Assembly (NCBI GenBank): GCA_036513075.1
Contig: DATBZS010000071.1
Span: 1-13,156, forward strand
Length of the DNA stretch: 13,156 nt
Direction: 5' to 3'
Source: Bog-756 sp036513075
GTDB taxonomy: Bacteria > Actinomycetota > Acidimicrobiia > Acidimicrobiales > RAAP-2
Shown: one piece after another, positions 1 to 6,932 of the stretch
Layout of the letters: every line of letters begins with the position of its first letter
Numbering within the stretch: the first letter of the stretch is position 1
Notes under the pieces: generated by a model
Database searches by the model: none
Told to the model about the DNA's origin: nothing
What the model saw: only the letters and a program-made list of their open reading frames with translations
Program-made: the position numbers and the translations under genes

Positions 1-760
1 CGGCCGCCGGCGCCAGGTAGCGGCGGACGACCGGTCCGGGGCCCTTCCACCCGGGGGCAGCCACCACGATGCTGAGTCCGACCAGAAAGACGAGCGACAT
101 CAGCACCAGCTCGGGTCGGATGAGGATGCCGAGCCCAATCACGAACGCGCACCAGACCGCGGAGACTCGGCGGCCCTCGGTGCGTACAAGGAGCCAGACG
201 CTCAGACCGATCCAGCCGAAGACCATGCCCAACTCGAGGCCACCGGTCGAGAACTCCCACACGGCGGCCACGGAGCCGAAGACAAGGAGGCCGAGGGGAA
301 GGACGACACCTTGTTCACGATCGGCAGCCAGGCGCTGGACCGCTCGTCCGGCCAACACCACTCCGAGTGCGGTCATGGCGATGCCCAACAGGACCGACAT
401 CCATTCGAATGACACCATGGGTAGGACCGTGTGAAGGATGGCCAACACGAACACCCACAGCGGATCCGTGTAGGCCTCAACCCGCTCGCCCACATTGAAC
501 ACGGGTCCATGACCGGCCAGGATGTTGCCGATGATCCTGAAGTTGATGAAGGCATCCTCCTGGACCCATCGGTAGCTCCACGAGCCGAGGACGACCACGA
601 CCGCCGGCACCGCCAGGACCGTCCATGAGGCGGTCCGGACACGACGTTGACGGATCAGTTCGCGCCGGTCATGCCGCCTGTCGGTGATGTCCTCCGGGCT
701 GGAATCGGGCAGTCCTGGCGACGTGAGTTCGGCCGAACGTGCCCCGGGGACGAATGCCAC
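1..760 (-). CDS. Membrane GT-C glycosyltransferase, N-terminal part (3' end beyond window)
   Basis: The minus frame is open from a GTG at 758-760 to the left edge, about 253 residues, so the C-terminus is missing. A basic N-terminus (residues 28-42, many Arg) precedes a first membrane segment at about 44-62. The first outer loop then carries EDAFINFRIIGNI (68-80), GHGPVFNVGERVEAYTDPLW (83-102) and later STGGLELGM (171-179) and RPEL (215-218). These patterns are typical of multi-pass GT-C enzymes related to AftB-like arabinofuranosyltransferases, which use polyprenyl-phosphate sugars at the outer membrane face. The ED pair sits where the family usually has an acidic pair needed for catalysis. 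Further hydrophobic segments lie at about 103-118, 122-140, 152-168, 179-193 and 202-235. The start is set by a TAGCCT box 7 nt upstream (leaderless type); an in-frame GTG at 793 is the alternative. The exact sugar and acceptor cannot be told. Confidence 0.8.
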   Translation of the reverse strand, partial: MAFVPGARSAELTSPGLPDSSPEDITDRRHDRRELIRQRRVRTASWTVLAVPAVVVVLGSWSYRWVQEDAFINFRIIGNILAGHGPVFNVGERVEAYTDPLWVFVLAILHTVLPMVSFEWMSVLLGIAMTALGVVLAGRAVQRLAADREQGVVLPLGLLVFGSVAAVWEFSTGGLELGMVFGWIGLSVWLLVRTEGRRVSAVWCAFVIGLGILIRPELVLMSLVFLVGLSIVVAAPGWKGPGPVVRRYLAPAA

Positions 761-767
761 AGCCCGC

Positions 768-773
768 AGGCTA
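768..773 (-). promoter_or_regulatory. Candidate -10 box of a leaderless promoter for the left GT-C gene
   Basis: On the minus strand TAGCCT (fits TANNNT) is followed by 7 nt and then the GTG at 760. That places the expected transcription start at or next to the start codon. No Shine-Dalgarno sequence precedes this GTG and no good -35 box is visible. Leaderless transcription with this layout is common in actinobacteria. The assignment to this gene is inference. Confidence 0.45.
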
Positions 774-908
774 CCGGCAACGGTCCTGGTCACCCGTGCA
801 TCCGCGGTAACACATTCGGAGGTCTGCCAGGCCGGCTATTCGAGGATGCGGATACAGGTTCGATGCAGCACCACGTCCCGATAGGTACTGCGCCCCGGAC
901 GGGTCCCC

Positions 909-924
909 GGTGGGCATTCCCACC
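909..924. repeat. Inverted repeat, 6-bp stem with 4-nt loop
   Basis: GGTGGG, loop CATT, then CCCACC form a perfect hairpin on the plus strand, and the complement on the minus strand. There is no T-tract after it. It could be a terminator of the U-less kind suggested for high-GC actinobacteria, or chance in GC-rich DNA. Confidence 0.4.
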
Positions 925-949
925 ATGTTCTCGGGTCGACCTGGTACTT

Positions 950-983
950 CGGGCAGTCCAAGGTCTCGGTCCGTAACTGCCCG
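950..983. repeat. Inverted repeat, 8-bp perfect stem with 18-nt loop
   Basis: CGGGCAGT at 950-957 is perfectly complementary to ACTGCCCG at 976-983. The 18-nt loop could fold further on its own. This is the longest perfect stem seen in the gene-free stretch. It could be a terminator, an RNA structure or a protein-binding dyad; the sequence alone does not decide. Confidence 0.45.
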
Positions 984-1066
984 GCCACCGCGCCGACCTA
1001 CCGGTATGCGGAGACTCGGGCGCTTGGGATCCGGATGGCCTACCGTTCATAGGTTCAACTGTCCAC

Positions 1067-1082
1067 GATGTCTCGCGACATC
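1067..1082. repeat. Hairpin just downstream of the tRNA-Leu 3' end
   Basis: GATGTC, a 4-nt loop (TCGC on plus, GCGA on minus), then GACATC make a perfect 6-bp stem. On the minus strand it begins 6 nt after the tRNA discriminator base. It is placed where a terminator or a 3'-processing structure for the tRNA precursor would be. No U-tract follows. Confidence 0.4.
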
Positions 1083-1088
1083 ACAAAG

Positions 1089-1170
1089 TGCGGGCGAGAG
1101 GATTTGAACCTCCACCCCCGAAGGGACCGGGACCTAAACCCGGCGCGTCTGCCAATTCCGCCACACCCGC
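1089..1170 (-). tRNA. tRNA-Leu (anticodon UAG)
   Basis: The 82-nt minus-strand sequence folds as a type II tRNA. The acceptor stem is GCGGGTG with CGCCCGC (one T-G pair). The D arm is GCG...CGC around an AATTGGCAGA-type loop. The anticodon stem CCGGG/CCCGG encloses TTTAGGT, giving anticodon TAG. A long variable arm has CCC-TTCG-GGG, and the T arm is GGAGG-TTCAAAT-CCTCT. The discriminator base is A, as usual for leucine tRNAs. The 3' CCA is not encoded and must be added afterwards, which is common in this phylum. It reads CUN leucine codons. A minus-strand TAGTCT lies 9 nt upstream of its 5' end. Confidence 0.96.
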
Positions 1171-1179
1171 GTGGCCGCC

Positions 1180-1185
1180 AGACTA
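1180..1185 (-). promoter_or_regulatory. Possible -10 box for tRNA-Leu
   Basis: TAGTCT on the minus strand ends 9 nt before the tRNA 5' end, a reasonable distance for a transcript start just upstream of the mature end. No -35 box is obvious at 16-18 nt upstream. A single TANNNT match in GC-rich DNA is weak evidence. Confidence 0.3.
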
Positions 1186-1241
1186 CCGAGCAGCGGACCC
1201 GGGCACGGGAGAGCCTCACGGGGACCTGGGGGACCCCTGGC

Positions 1242-1247
1242 TATAGT
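1242..1247 (+). promoter_or_regulatory. Candidate -10 box of the leaderless promoter driving the glycan locus
   Basis: TATAGT is followed by 6 nt and then GTG at 1254. No Shine-Dalgarno sequence precedes that GTG. The match to the actinobacterial -10 consensus is the best in the window. It is the first promoter-like site before the ten-gene plus-strand run, so it probably drives the operon. The -35 region is not recognisable. Confidence 0.6.
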
Positions 1248-1253
1248 CACCCT

Positions 1254-2393
1254 GTGCCGACCTCGCCTTCCGCCCCGTCACCCGTGACCCCCGACGCTTC
1301 CGCCTCGACCGACGCCACCGACGTCGACACCGCCGCCGAAGTGGCTGACCGGATCCACTACCTGGACGAGGTAATGGCCGAGATCGACGCCGAGGTCCGG
1401 CGACGCCGGGCCTCCGGTGACCTCCCTGCCGGTCTCGAGCGGGAGCTCGATGAGCTGTTCCTCGAGTTCTCGCCCGTCGGGTTGCAGGGCCGGGCCCGAC
1501 TGCGCGAGACGCTCTCCATCGTCGATGGGTCGGCCTACGTGGACATCGCCGTACCCACCGCCTCGAACAAAGCAGTGGGCAGCTACGTCAAGCGTCTCAT
1601 CCGCAAGGGCCTCGGCTGGTACATGAATTTCGTCGTGGCCCAGATCGTGAAGTTCGCCTGGTCGGTGTCGCGCATGTTCCACGTGGTCGTCGACCACATC
1701 GAGGACCTCGAAGCCACGGTGGAAGCCCACCGATCGCCCGACCTGCCCACCTCGATCGTCCCGACCGCCCACAGCGGCAACACCTGGTGGGCACCGGCCG
1801 CCGCCGAAGCCCTGGCCGGCGTGACCGACCGGGTCGTCATCGGCGACTGCGGTGACGGCTCGCTGGTGGAGGCACTGCTTGCCACCGGTGTCGACGCCTA
1901 CGGGGTGGATCCGTCAGACATCGCCCTGGAGCCGGCCCTCGACCGTGGGATCGATGTGCGGGCCGAAACGGTTCTCGGCCACCTCGACGTGGTGGCCGAC
2001 GAGGCCCTCGGAGGGATCGTGCTGACCGGATCGGTCCAGTGGCTCCGCCCGAACGAGCGGGAGCGCCTGCTCGACCTGGTCTCGTCACGTGTCACGGTCG
2101 ACGGCGTCGTGGTCCTCCACTCGGCCACACCTGAAGCCTGGGTGGCCACGGCATCGCCGGTCGTCCGGGACCTGGCACCCGGCCGCCCCCTCCATGCGGA
2201 GACCTGGGCCCACCTGCTCGGGATCCGCGGGTTCTCGGTGACCGCCACCGTGCGGGGTGGTGACGATCGCCGTCTCGCCCATGTGGGCGCGTCGGTCGAC
2301 GACGCCGCCACCGTGAACGCCGCCATCGACACCATCAACAATCTGCTGCTCGGCCCGAACGAGTACCTCGTGGTCGCCACGCGGGAGCGGTGA
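1254..2393 (+). CDS. SAM-dependent methyltransferase-like protein 1 of the glycan locus
   Basis: The 379-residue protein has three parts. A Ser/Thr/Pro/Asp-rich N-terminus (1-30) precedes a helical region (about 30-160). That region includes an Arg-rich part (49-53) and an amphipathic stretch rich in aromatics (118-145). A Rossmann methyltransferase domain follows (about 175-378), with motif I VVIGDCGDGS (194-203) and the acidic end of strand 2 in GVDPSD (217-222). After it comes VVRDLAPGRPLHAETW (303-318), which recurs in the product at 4730-5782. The class I SAM fold is seen; the substrate is not known, and O-methylation of a sugar or chain end is inferred from context. The frame is open upstream to 1068, but that part reads through the antisense of tRNA-Leu, so GTG 1254, 6 nt after TATAGT, is preferred. 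Its stop overlaps the next start by 4 nt (GTGA). Confidence 0.82.
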   Translation: MPTSPSAPSPVTPDASASTDATDVDTAAEVADRIHYLDEVMAEIDAEVRRRRASGDLPAGLERELDELFLEFSPVGLQGRARLRETLSIVDGSAYVDIAVPTASNKAVGSYVKRLIRKGLGWYMNFVVAQIVKFAWSVSRMFHVVVDHIEDLEATVEAHRSPDLPTSIVPTAHSGNTWWAPAAAEALAGVTDRVVIGDCGDGSLVEALLATGVDAYGVDPSDIALEPALDRGIDVRAETVLGHLDVVADEALGGIVLTGSVQWLRPNERERLLDLVSSRVTVDGVVVLHSATPEAWVATASPVVRDLAPGRPLHAETWAHLLGIRGFSVTATVRGGDDRRLAHVGASVDDAATVNAAIDTINNLLLGPNEYLVVATRER

Positions 2394-3481
2394 CCACCGT
2401 CCACCAGTTCGTGCCCGCACTCCTCCCGCGTGACGCGACGGGGGACCACACCCGTGCTCTGCGCGACGCCTTCCGGGCGGCCGGCTGGACGTCCGACATC
2501 TACGTCGAGGCGGCCCACGACGAACTGCAGGACGAGGCCATCTACTTCGAGAAGTACCCGGCCCGGGCGCGCCCGGGGGACGTACTGCTCTACCAGCTGG
2601 GAACGTCATCACCGGTGGCCGAGTTCCTCCTCGGCCGGGACGAGCCGCTGGTCCTCGACTACCACAACGTCACGCCCGAGTCGTTCTACGAAGGCTGGGA
2701 GGACCACACGGTGACCAAGGTGGCGCTGGCCCGCCAGCAGGTGGCCGCACTCGCCCCGAAGGCGGTGCTCGGCATCGCCGACTCGGCGTTCAACGCCCGG
2801 GAGCTCGATGCCTTGGGGTGCCCGGCCACCACCGTGTTGCCGATCCTGGTCGACCTGGACGCCGGGGTCGGTGTCAATGAGCGGGAACGGGCCCGACTCG
2901 CCGCCGACCATGGCGACGCCACCGTCCTCCTCTTCGTCGGGCGGATCTCGCCGAACAAGGCCCACGAGCGCCTCGTCGAGGCGTTGTACGTCTACCGACG
3001 GCTCTACGATCCGCGTGCCCGGCTCCACCTGGTTGGCCCGACGGTGACGCCGGCCTATGCCGAGGCCGTCCTGTCCTTCGCCCACGAGCTGGATCTGGCC
3101 GACGCCGTCTGCCACGGCGAAGGCCTGACCGCAGGTGAGTTGGCCGCCTGGTACGAGGACGCCGACGTGTTCGTGTGCCTGTCAGAGCACGAAGGGTTCT
3201 GCATCCCACTTCTCGAGGCGATGCGGGCAGGGACGCCGATCGTCGCACTCGACGCAGGGGCTGTGGGCGAGACGTTGGACGACGCCGGGATCCTTCTGCG
3301 GACGGCCCGCCCAGCAACCGTCGCCGCCGCCGTGGCCCGCATCCGCGGCGACGCCACACTGGCGTCGTGGCTGGTCGACGCCGGACACCGGCGCCTGGCC
3401 GACTTTGCAGCGCCGATCATCCGTCAGCGTTTCGTAGACGTTCTGGCCGCGGTGGCCGGCCCCGAGCGGGTGGTGGCGTGA
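2390..3481 (+). CDS. GT4-family glycosyltransferase A1
   Basis: The 363-residue protein has a GT-B fold. The N-terminal domain opens with HQFVPALLPRDATGDHTRAL (5-24), a pattern shared by all three A-type paralogs here, and includes LLYQLG (66-71) and DYHNVTP (90-96). The C-terminal donor-binding domain starts near 178 with LFVGRISPNK (181-190). It carries the retaining-GT4 E-x7-E pattern in EHEGFCIPLLEAM (266-278), with E268 and E276. R185 and K190 fit the usual nucleotide-diphosphate contacts. It should transfer a sugar from a nucleotide donor in the cytoplasm, presumably onto a lipid-linked glycan. Donor and linkage are unknown. The gene is linked by 4-nt GTGA overlaps to both the preceding methyltransferase-like gene and the next glycosyltransferase, which suggests translational coupling. 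Confidence 0.9.
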   Translation: MTTVHQFVPALLPRDATGDHTRALRDAFRAAGWTSDIYVEAAHDELQDEAIYFEKYPARARPGDVLLYQLGTSSPVAEFLLGRDEPLVLDYHNVTPESFYEGWEDHTVTKVALARQQVAALAPKAVLGIADSAFNARELDALGCPATTVLPILVDLDAGVGVNERERARLAADHGDATVLLFVGRISPNKAHERLVEALYVYRRLYDPRARLHLVGPTVTPAYAEAVLSFAHELDLADAVCHGEGLTAGELAAWYEDADVFVCLSEHEGFCIPLLEAMRAGTPIVALDAGAVGETLDDAGILLRTARPATVAAAVARIRGDATLASWLVDAGHRRLADFAAPIIRQRFVDVLAAVAGPERVVA

Positions 3482-4740
3482 AGCTCGTCTTCGTGACTCC
3501 GCGCTATGGCACCGAGGTGATCGGGGGTGCCGAGACGGCGGCCCGGATGCTCGCCGAACGCTTGTGTCAACGGCCCGGTTGGGAGGTGGAGGTCCTGACC
3601 AGCTGCGCGCTCGACCACCTCACCTGGGAGAACACCGAGCCCGCCGGGACGACGGTGGTCAACGGGGTGACCGTTCACCGCTTTGCGACCGCGTCGCCTC
3701 GGACCCTCGACTACTTTGCTCTCGACGGGGTGCTGCGGGTGGCCCCCGAAGTGGCGACCCTGGCCCAGTCCCGCAAGTGGATCGCCCTCAACGGCCCCAT
3801 GTGCCCCGACCTGGTCGACGCGGTGGCCCGGACCGACGCCGACGTCATCGCCTGCTATCCGTATCTGTTCGCCACCACCGTGGACGCCATCGCTGTGTCG
3901 AAGGTGCCCGTGGTGCTCCACCCGGCGGCCCACGACGAGCCGGCCATCTACTTTTCCGCATTCCGGCGCAGCTTCCGCGACATCGACGGGATCGTGTACC
4001 ACACCCGTGCCGAGCGGGACCTGATGGAGCATGTCTTCCACATCGGGGCCCGGCCCCAGGTGGTCCTCGGGCTGGGTGTGAACGATCCGGCCGGGGCCGG
4101 CCGCCGGGGAGCGGAGATCCTCGGCATCGGCGACCGCCCCTACCTCTGCTACCTGGGCCGGGTGGACGAGCACAAGGGCTGCGTGATGCTGGCCGACTAC
4201 TTCGCCGAGTACAAGCAGCGGAACCCGTCGGACCTGGCTCTGGCGTTCGTCGGCCCCGTGTCGGCGAAGGCGCCCGACCACCCGGACATCGTGGTGACCG
4301 GCACGGTCAGCGAGGCCGACAAGTGGGACATCCTGGCTGATGCCCGGGTGATGGTCACCCCCTCGGCCTACGAGTCGTTCTCGCTGGTGGTGCTCGAGGC
4401 TTGGACGCTCGGCGTCCCGGTGTTGGTCAACGGGGCGTGTGCCGCCACCATGGAGCACTGCCAACGGTCAGGCGGCGGGCTCTGGTTTGACTCCTACCGG
4501 AGCTTCGAGGCCGCCGTCGACCGGCTGTCCCACGACGCCGGGTTGCGGGTCGCGCTCGGTCAGGCCGGGCGGCGTTACACCGCTCGCCACTACCTGTGGT
4601 CGTCGATCATCGACCGCTACACCACGTTCCTCGAGGACGTGGTGGCCCGGGGCCGGCGAGCGCCGATGCGAACGGCGCGGCTCGAGTTGCAGGCGGCAGG
4701 GACCGCCTACGTACGTGAGGGAGGCGGCGGTGACAGCTGA
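3478..4740 (+). CDS. GT4-family glycosyltransferase B1
   Basis: The 420-residue protein is of GT-B fold and differs in type from the A1 enzyme. The N-terminus reads FVTPRYGTEVIGGAETAARM (5-24), where the GG-AE loop is typical of the acceptor-side glycine-rich loop. HPAAHDEPA (148-156) follows. The C-terminal domain has YLGRVDEHKG (225-234), DKWDILADA (281-289) and YESFSLVVLEAW (298-309), with E299 and E307 as the E-x7-E pair. It is closely related to the product at 10982-12232. The start is GTG 3478, which overlaps the preceding stop by 4 nt. Although the frame is open further upstream to 3175, the family N-terminus begins exactly here. The C-terminus (about 388-420) is an Arg/Gly-rich tail. 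It probably adds a sugar to the same glycan; donor unknown. Confidence 0.9.
   Translation: MKLVFVTPRYGTEVIGGAETAARMLAERLCQRPGWEVEVLTSCALDHLTWENTEPAGTTVVNGVTVHRFATASPRTLDYFALDGVLRVAPEVATLAQSRKWIALNGPMCPDLVDAVARTDADVIACYPYLFATTVDAIAVSKVPVVLHPAAHDEPAIYFSAFRRSFRDIDGIVYHTRAERDLMEHVFHIGARPQVVLGLGVNDPAGAGRRGAEILGIGDRPYLCYLGRVDEHKGCVMLADYFAEYKQRNPSDLALAFVGPVSAKAPDHPDIVVTGTVSEADKWDILADARVMVTPSAYESFSLVVLEAWTLGVPVLVNGACAATMEHCQRSGGGLWFDSYRSFEAAVDRLSHDAGLRVALGQAGRRYTARHYLWSSIIDRYTTFLEDVVARGRRAPMRTARLELQAAGTAYVREGGGGDS
4717..4724 (+). promoter_or_regulatory. Ribosome binding site choosing GTG 4730
   Basis: GAGGGAGG ends 5 nt before GTG 4730, inside the last codons of glycosyltransferase B1. It favours 4730 over the in-frame GTGs at 4715 and 4763, which lack such a site. 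Confidence 0.6.
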
Positions 4741-4795
4741 GGACGCTGGGAACACGGACGAAGTGACAGCTGAGGACGCCGGGAATGCGGACGAG
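4730..4795 (+). repeat. 33-bp tandem direct repeat (two units) at a gene start
   Basis: Units 4730-4762 and 4763-4795 match at 29 of 33 positions. Each encodes VTAEDAGN(T/A)DE and each begins with a GTG in frame. A third GTG follows at 4796. The duplication therefore copies the start codon along with eleven codons of the new gene. Confidence 0.92.
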
Positions 4796-5782
4796 GTGGG
4801 CCAGACAGTCGATCCACGGGCCGGGCTGCCGGCCGACGAGCGCGCCTTGCTTGAGGCTTTCGACCGGCTCCAGCCCCAGGGGACGGTGCGATGGGCTTTC
4901 GACGATGCCGTGCGACGCCTGATCGAGTCTCCGGATACTCATGGGCGCCCCGCCGGATGGGGCGGTCTACCCGCCGACCTCTGGGAACGGGGCCGTGGCA
5001 CCAAGGCCAGCGAACGGGTCCTGGGTGACGTGGTCAAGATCGTCGCCCAGGACGTCACCGAGTACACCGACCGCGCGGTCAAGGAGGCGTTGACTCTGTC
5101 GGCCGACGCCCTGACTGAACTCCGGGTGGCCGTGCGCGACGCCGTCCAGTTCTTGTCGGCCCGAGTCGAGCTGCTCGAATCGTCAACGGACCCGTTGGGG
5201 CTTCAGGCAGCGGCGCTCGACCTGCCCGTGGTCGACGTGTCGGCGTGGGTGGACGCCGCCCCCGGGTGGGCGTCGAGGCGCGCCGACCTGCCGGTGCTGG
5301 TGGGAGAGCTGAGCGACGACGCCCTCGTGTCCGCCTTGGCCGGTAGTGGGGCGACGGTCGATGGCGTGGACCCAAGGGGCGCAGTCGTCTGGGCGGCGGA
5401 CGCCGCCTTCGACGTCGGCAGCGGCCCAATCGACATCACCTTCGCCGAAGTGATCGACCATCTCCGTACGCTGCCCGAGTCGAGCCGGGGTTGTGTGATC
5501 CTTTCCGGCTCCGTGGACCGGACCGACCTGGCCGGAAAGGTCGCCCTGGTCGACGAGGCCCGCCGGGTGGTGGCGCCGGGCGGGAACGTCGTCCTGCTGG
5601 TAACCGACCAGGCCGCGTGGGACGCGTCCCTGGACCCGGTAGTGCGCGATCTTCTGCCGGGCCGGCCCTTGCACCCCGAGACGTGGCGGACGGTGCTCGC
5701 CCTCCGCGGACTGGACGAGAGTGCGTGGCTCCGTCCTGCCGCCGGGAGTGTGCACGCGGTGGTGGCCGAGGTCGTGCGATGA
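4730..5782 (+). CDS. Degenerate methyltransferase-like protein 2 (probable pseudoenzyme)
   Basis: The 350-residue protein starts with a tandem acidic repeat (1-22). A helical region follows (about 35-155), then a Rossmann-like domain (about 160-350). It shares VVRDLLPGRPLHPETW (304-319) followed by LALRGL with methyltransferase-like protein 1, and LSGSV (258-262) matches LTGSV there. The expected SAM motif I is VLVGELSDDAL (189-199), which has lost the glycines; DGVDPRG (211-217) remains at strand 2. APGGNVVLLV (282-291) resembles the usual later strand of methyltransferases. SAM binding is thus doubtful, and a structural, regulatory or glycan-binding role, perhaps as a partner of protein 1, is inferred. 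The start at GTG 4730 has a good ribosome site and overlaps the previous gene by 11 nt. The 3' end overlaps the next gene by 4 nt (ATGA). Confidence 0.78.
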   Translation: MTAEDAGNTDEVTAEDAGNADEVGQTVDPRAGLPADERALLEAFDRLQPQGTVRWAFDDAVRRLIESPDTHGRPAGWGGLPADLWERGRGTKASERVLGDVVKIVAQDVTEYTDRAVKEALTLSADALTELRVAVRDAVQFLSARVELLESSTDPLGLQAAALDLPVVDVSAWVDAAPGWASRRADLPVLVGELSDDALVSALAGSGATVDGVDPRGAVVWAADAAFDVGSGPIDITFAEVIDHLRTLPESSRGCVILSGSVDRTDLAGKVALVDEARRVVAPGGNVVLLVTDQAAWDASLDPVVRDLLPGRPLHPETWRTVLALRGLDESAWLRPAAGSVHAVVAEVVR

Positions 5783-6921
5783 GCGGCATCCACCTGTTTG
5801 TGCCCATGCTCCACGTGCGTGACGCGGTGGGTGAACACACCCGGACCCTGCGCGACCTCCTGGTGGCCGACGGTGTCGAGTGCCGGATCTACATCGAGAC
5901 ACCCGACGAGGACACCGTCGACGAGACCCGGCCGTACCTCGAGTACGAGGACGACGCCTTGCCGGGCGACGTGCTCGTCTACCAGATGGCCACCCGGTCG
6001 ACCATGGTCAAGTGGCTACGGGACCGGCCCGAGCCGGTCGTCGTGAACTACCACAGCCTCACTCCGTTCACGTACTTCGCGCCGTGGAACAATTGGATCG
6101 CCCGCCACCAGGTGGAGGCCACCCTGGAGCTGCGGGCCCTGTCGTCGACGGCGGCGCTCGGCATCGGGGTGTCGGAGTTCGACGCCGGCGAGTTGCGGGC
6201 GAGCGGCTACCAGGAGGTGGCCGTGATCCCGGTGGCCAACGTGCGGTTCCCACCCACGCCGGCCGACCCCGCCACTGTGGCCGCGCTGGCCCGACGGGCG
6301 GGGGACGGACCTCGGTGGCTGTCCGTGGGTCGCCTGGCGCCAAACAAGGCCCACGAGGACACCATTGCCGCCCTGTTCGTGGCTCGGGCCACCACATCAC
6401 CCGGGGCCCGGCTGACCATTGTCGGCTCGCCGACCGAGCCGAACTACGCCCGGGCGTTGCAGCGCTACGCCACCCGGCTCGGGATCGCCCGATCAGTCGA
6501 CTTCGTGTCCCGGATCAGCGACGCCGAGCTGTCCGCCCACTATGCCTCGGCCGACGTCCTGGTGATGCTGTCCGAGCACGAGGGATTCGGTGTCCCCCTG
6601 GTCGAGGCCATGTCGCACGGTCTGCCGGTTGTGGCCTACGCGTCGGGGGCGGTGCCCGAGGTGGTCGGCGACGCCGGTGTCCTGTTGGAGGCCAAGGGCC
6701 CTCGGCGGGTGGCCGAAATGGTGGCAGCCCTGCTGGGCGACGAGGCCCGGCGCGAGGTGCTCGTGGCCCGTGGGCGGTCGCGTCCTCACGAGCTCGGCCT
6801 GGAACGGTCCGGATCGGACCTGATGGCGGCGCTGCGGGCCATAGCGGACAGGTCGTCAGGCGTCACGGGCGGGTCCAACCAGGCCAGCCCCCTGCGTCCG
6901 GGGGCACCCCTGAGCCACTAG
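5779..6921 (+). CDS. GT4-family glycosyltransferase A2
   Basis: The 380-residue protein is a paralog of A1. It shows IHLFVPMLHVRDAVGEHTRT (4-23), VLVYQMA (65-71), NYHSLTP (90-96), LSVGRLAPNKAH (181-192) and EHEGFGVPLVEAM (266-278). E268 and E276 form the E-x7-E pair, at exactly the same residue numbers as in A1. The C-terminus extends some 15-20 residues past the A1 fold with a polar, Pro/Gly/Ser-rich tail. The ATG start overlaps the preceding stop by 4 nt, and GAGGT lies 6 nt before it. An open frame continues upstream of the ATG but has no family resemblance. Its stop codon TAG is also the first three bases of the candidate -10 box for clpP. Cytoplasmic transfer of a nucleotide-activated sugar is expected; the sugar is unknown. 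Confidence 0.9.
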   Translation: MSGIHLFVPMLHVRDAVGEHTRTLRDLLVADGVECRIYIETPDEDTVDETRPYLEYEDDALPGDVLVYQMATRSTMVKWLRDRPEPVVVNYHSLTPFTYFAPWNNWIARHQVEATLELRALSSTAALGIGVSEFDAGELRASGYQEVAVIPVANVRFPPTPADPATVAALARRAGDGPRWLSVGRLAPNKAHEDTIAALFVARATTSPGARLTIVGSPTEPNYARALQRYATRLGIARSVDFVSRISDAELSAHYASADVLVMLSEHEGFGVPLVEAMSHGLPVVAYASGAVPEVVGDAGVLLEAKGPRRVAEMVAALLGDEARREVLVARGRSRPHELGLERSGSDLMAALRAIADRSSGVTGGSNQASPLRPGAPLSH

Positions 6922-6924
6922 GCT
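6919..6924 (+). promoter_or_regulatory. Candidate -10 box of a leaderless promoter for clpP
   Basis: TAGGCT (fits TANNNT) begins at the stop codon of the preceding gene and lies 8 nt before the clpP ATG at 6933. No Shine-Dalgarno sequence lies in the 11-nt gap. This suggests that clpP can be transcribed separately from the upstream genes. The 8-nt spacing is slightly long for a strictly leaderless start. Confidence 0.4.
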
Positions 6925-6932
6925 CATCCCTC

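Larger units (their letters stand above)
761..1088. other. Gene-free intergenic region with three inverted repeats
   Basis: No convincing protein gene is found in either strand of this 328-bp stretch; the short open frames have no family resemblance. It lies after the tRNA-Leu 3' end and before the left GT-C gene, both on the minus strand. It contains inverted repeats at 909-924, 950-983 and 1067-1082 and the candidate -10 box at 768-773. None of the hairpins is followed by a T-rich tract on either strand, so a classic Rho-independent terminator is not visible. A small structured RNA cannot be excluded. Confidence 0.6.

Noticed and set aside
69..434. Plus-strand open frames at the left edge
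   Set aside because: They run opposite the minus-strand GT-C gene, whose conserved loop motifs and membrane segments show which strand codes.
1068..1253. In-frame extension of methyltransferase-like protein 1 back to an ATG at 1068
   Set aside because: This part translates the antisense of tRNA-Leu (GREDLNLHPR-type peptide, a known annotation artefact). The TATAGT box and GTG at 1254 give a better start.
3424..4464. Long minus-strand open frame (346 codons) opposite glycosyltransferase B1
   Set aside because: It lies wholly antisense to a clear GT4 gene. Its His/Gly/Val/Arg-rich translation is typical of a mirror frame in GC-rich DNA.
5491..5778. Upstream in-frame extension of glycosyltransferase A2
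   Set aside because: The extension reads through the 3' part of the preceding gene in another frame with Arg/Gly/Pro-rich shadow composition. The ATG at 5779 matches the paralog N-termini.
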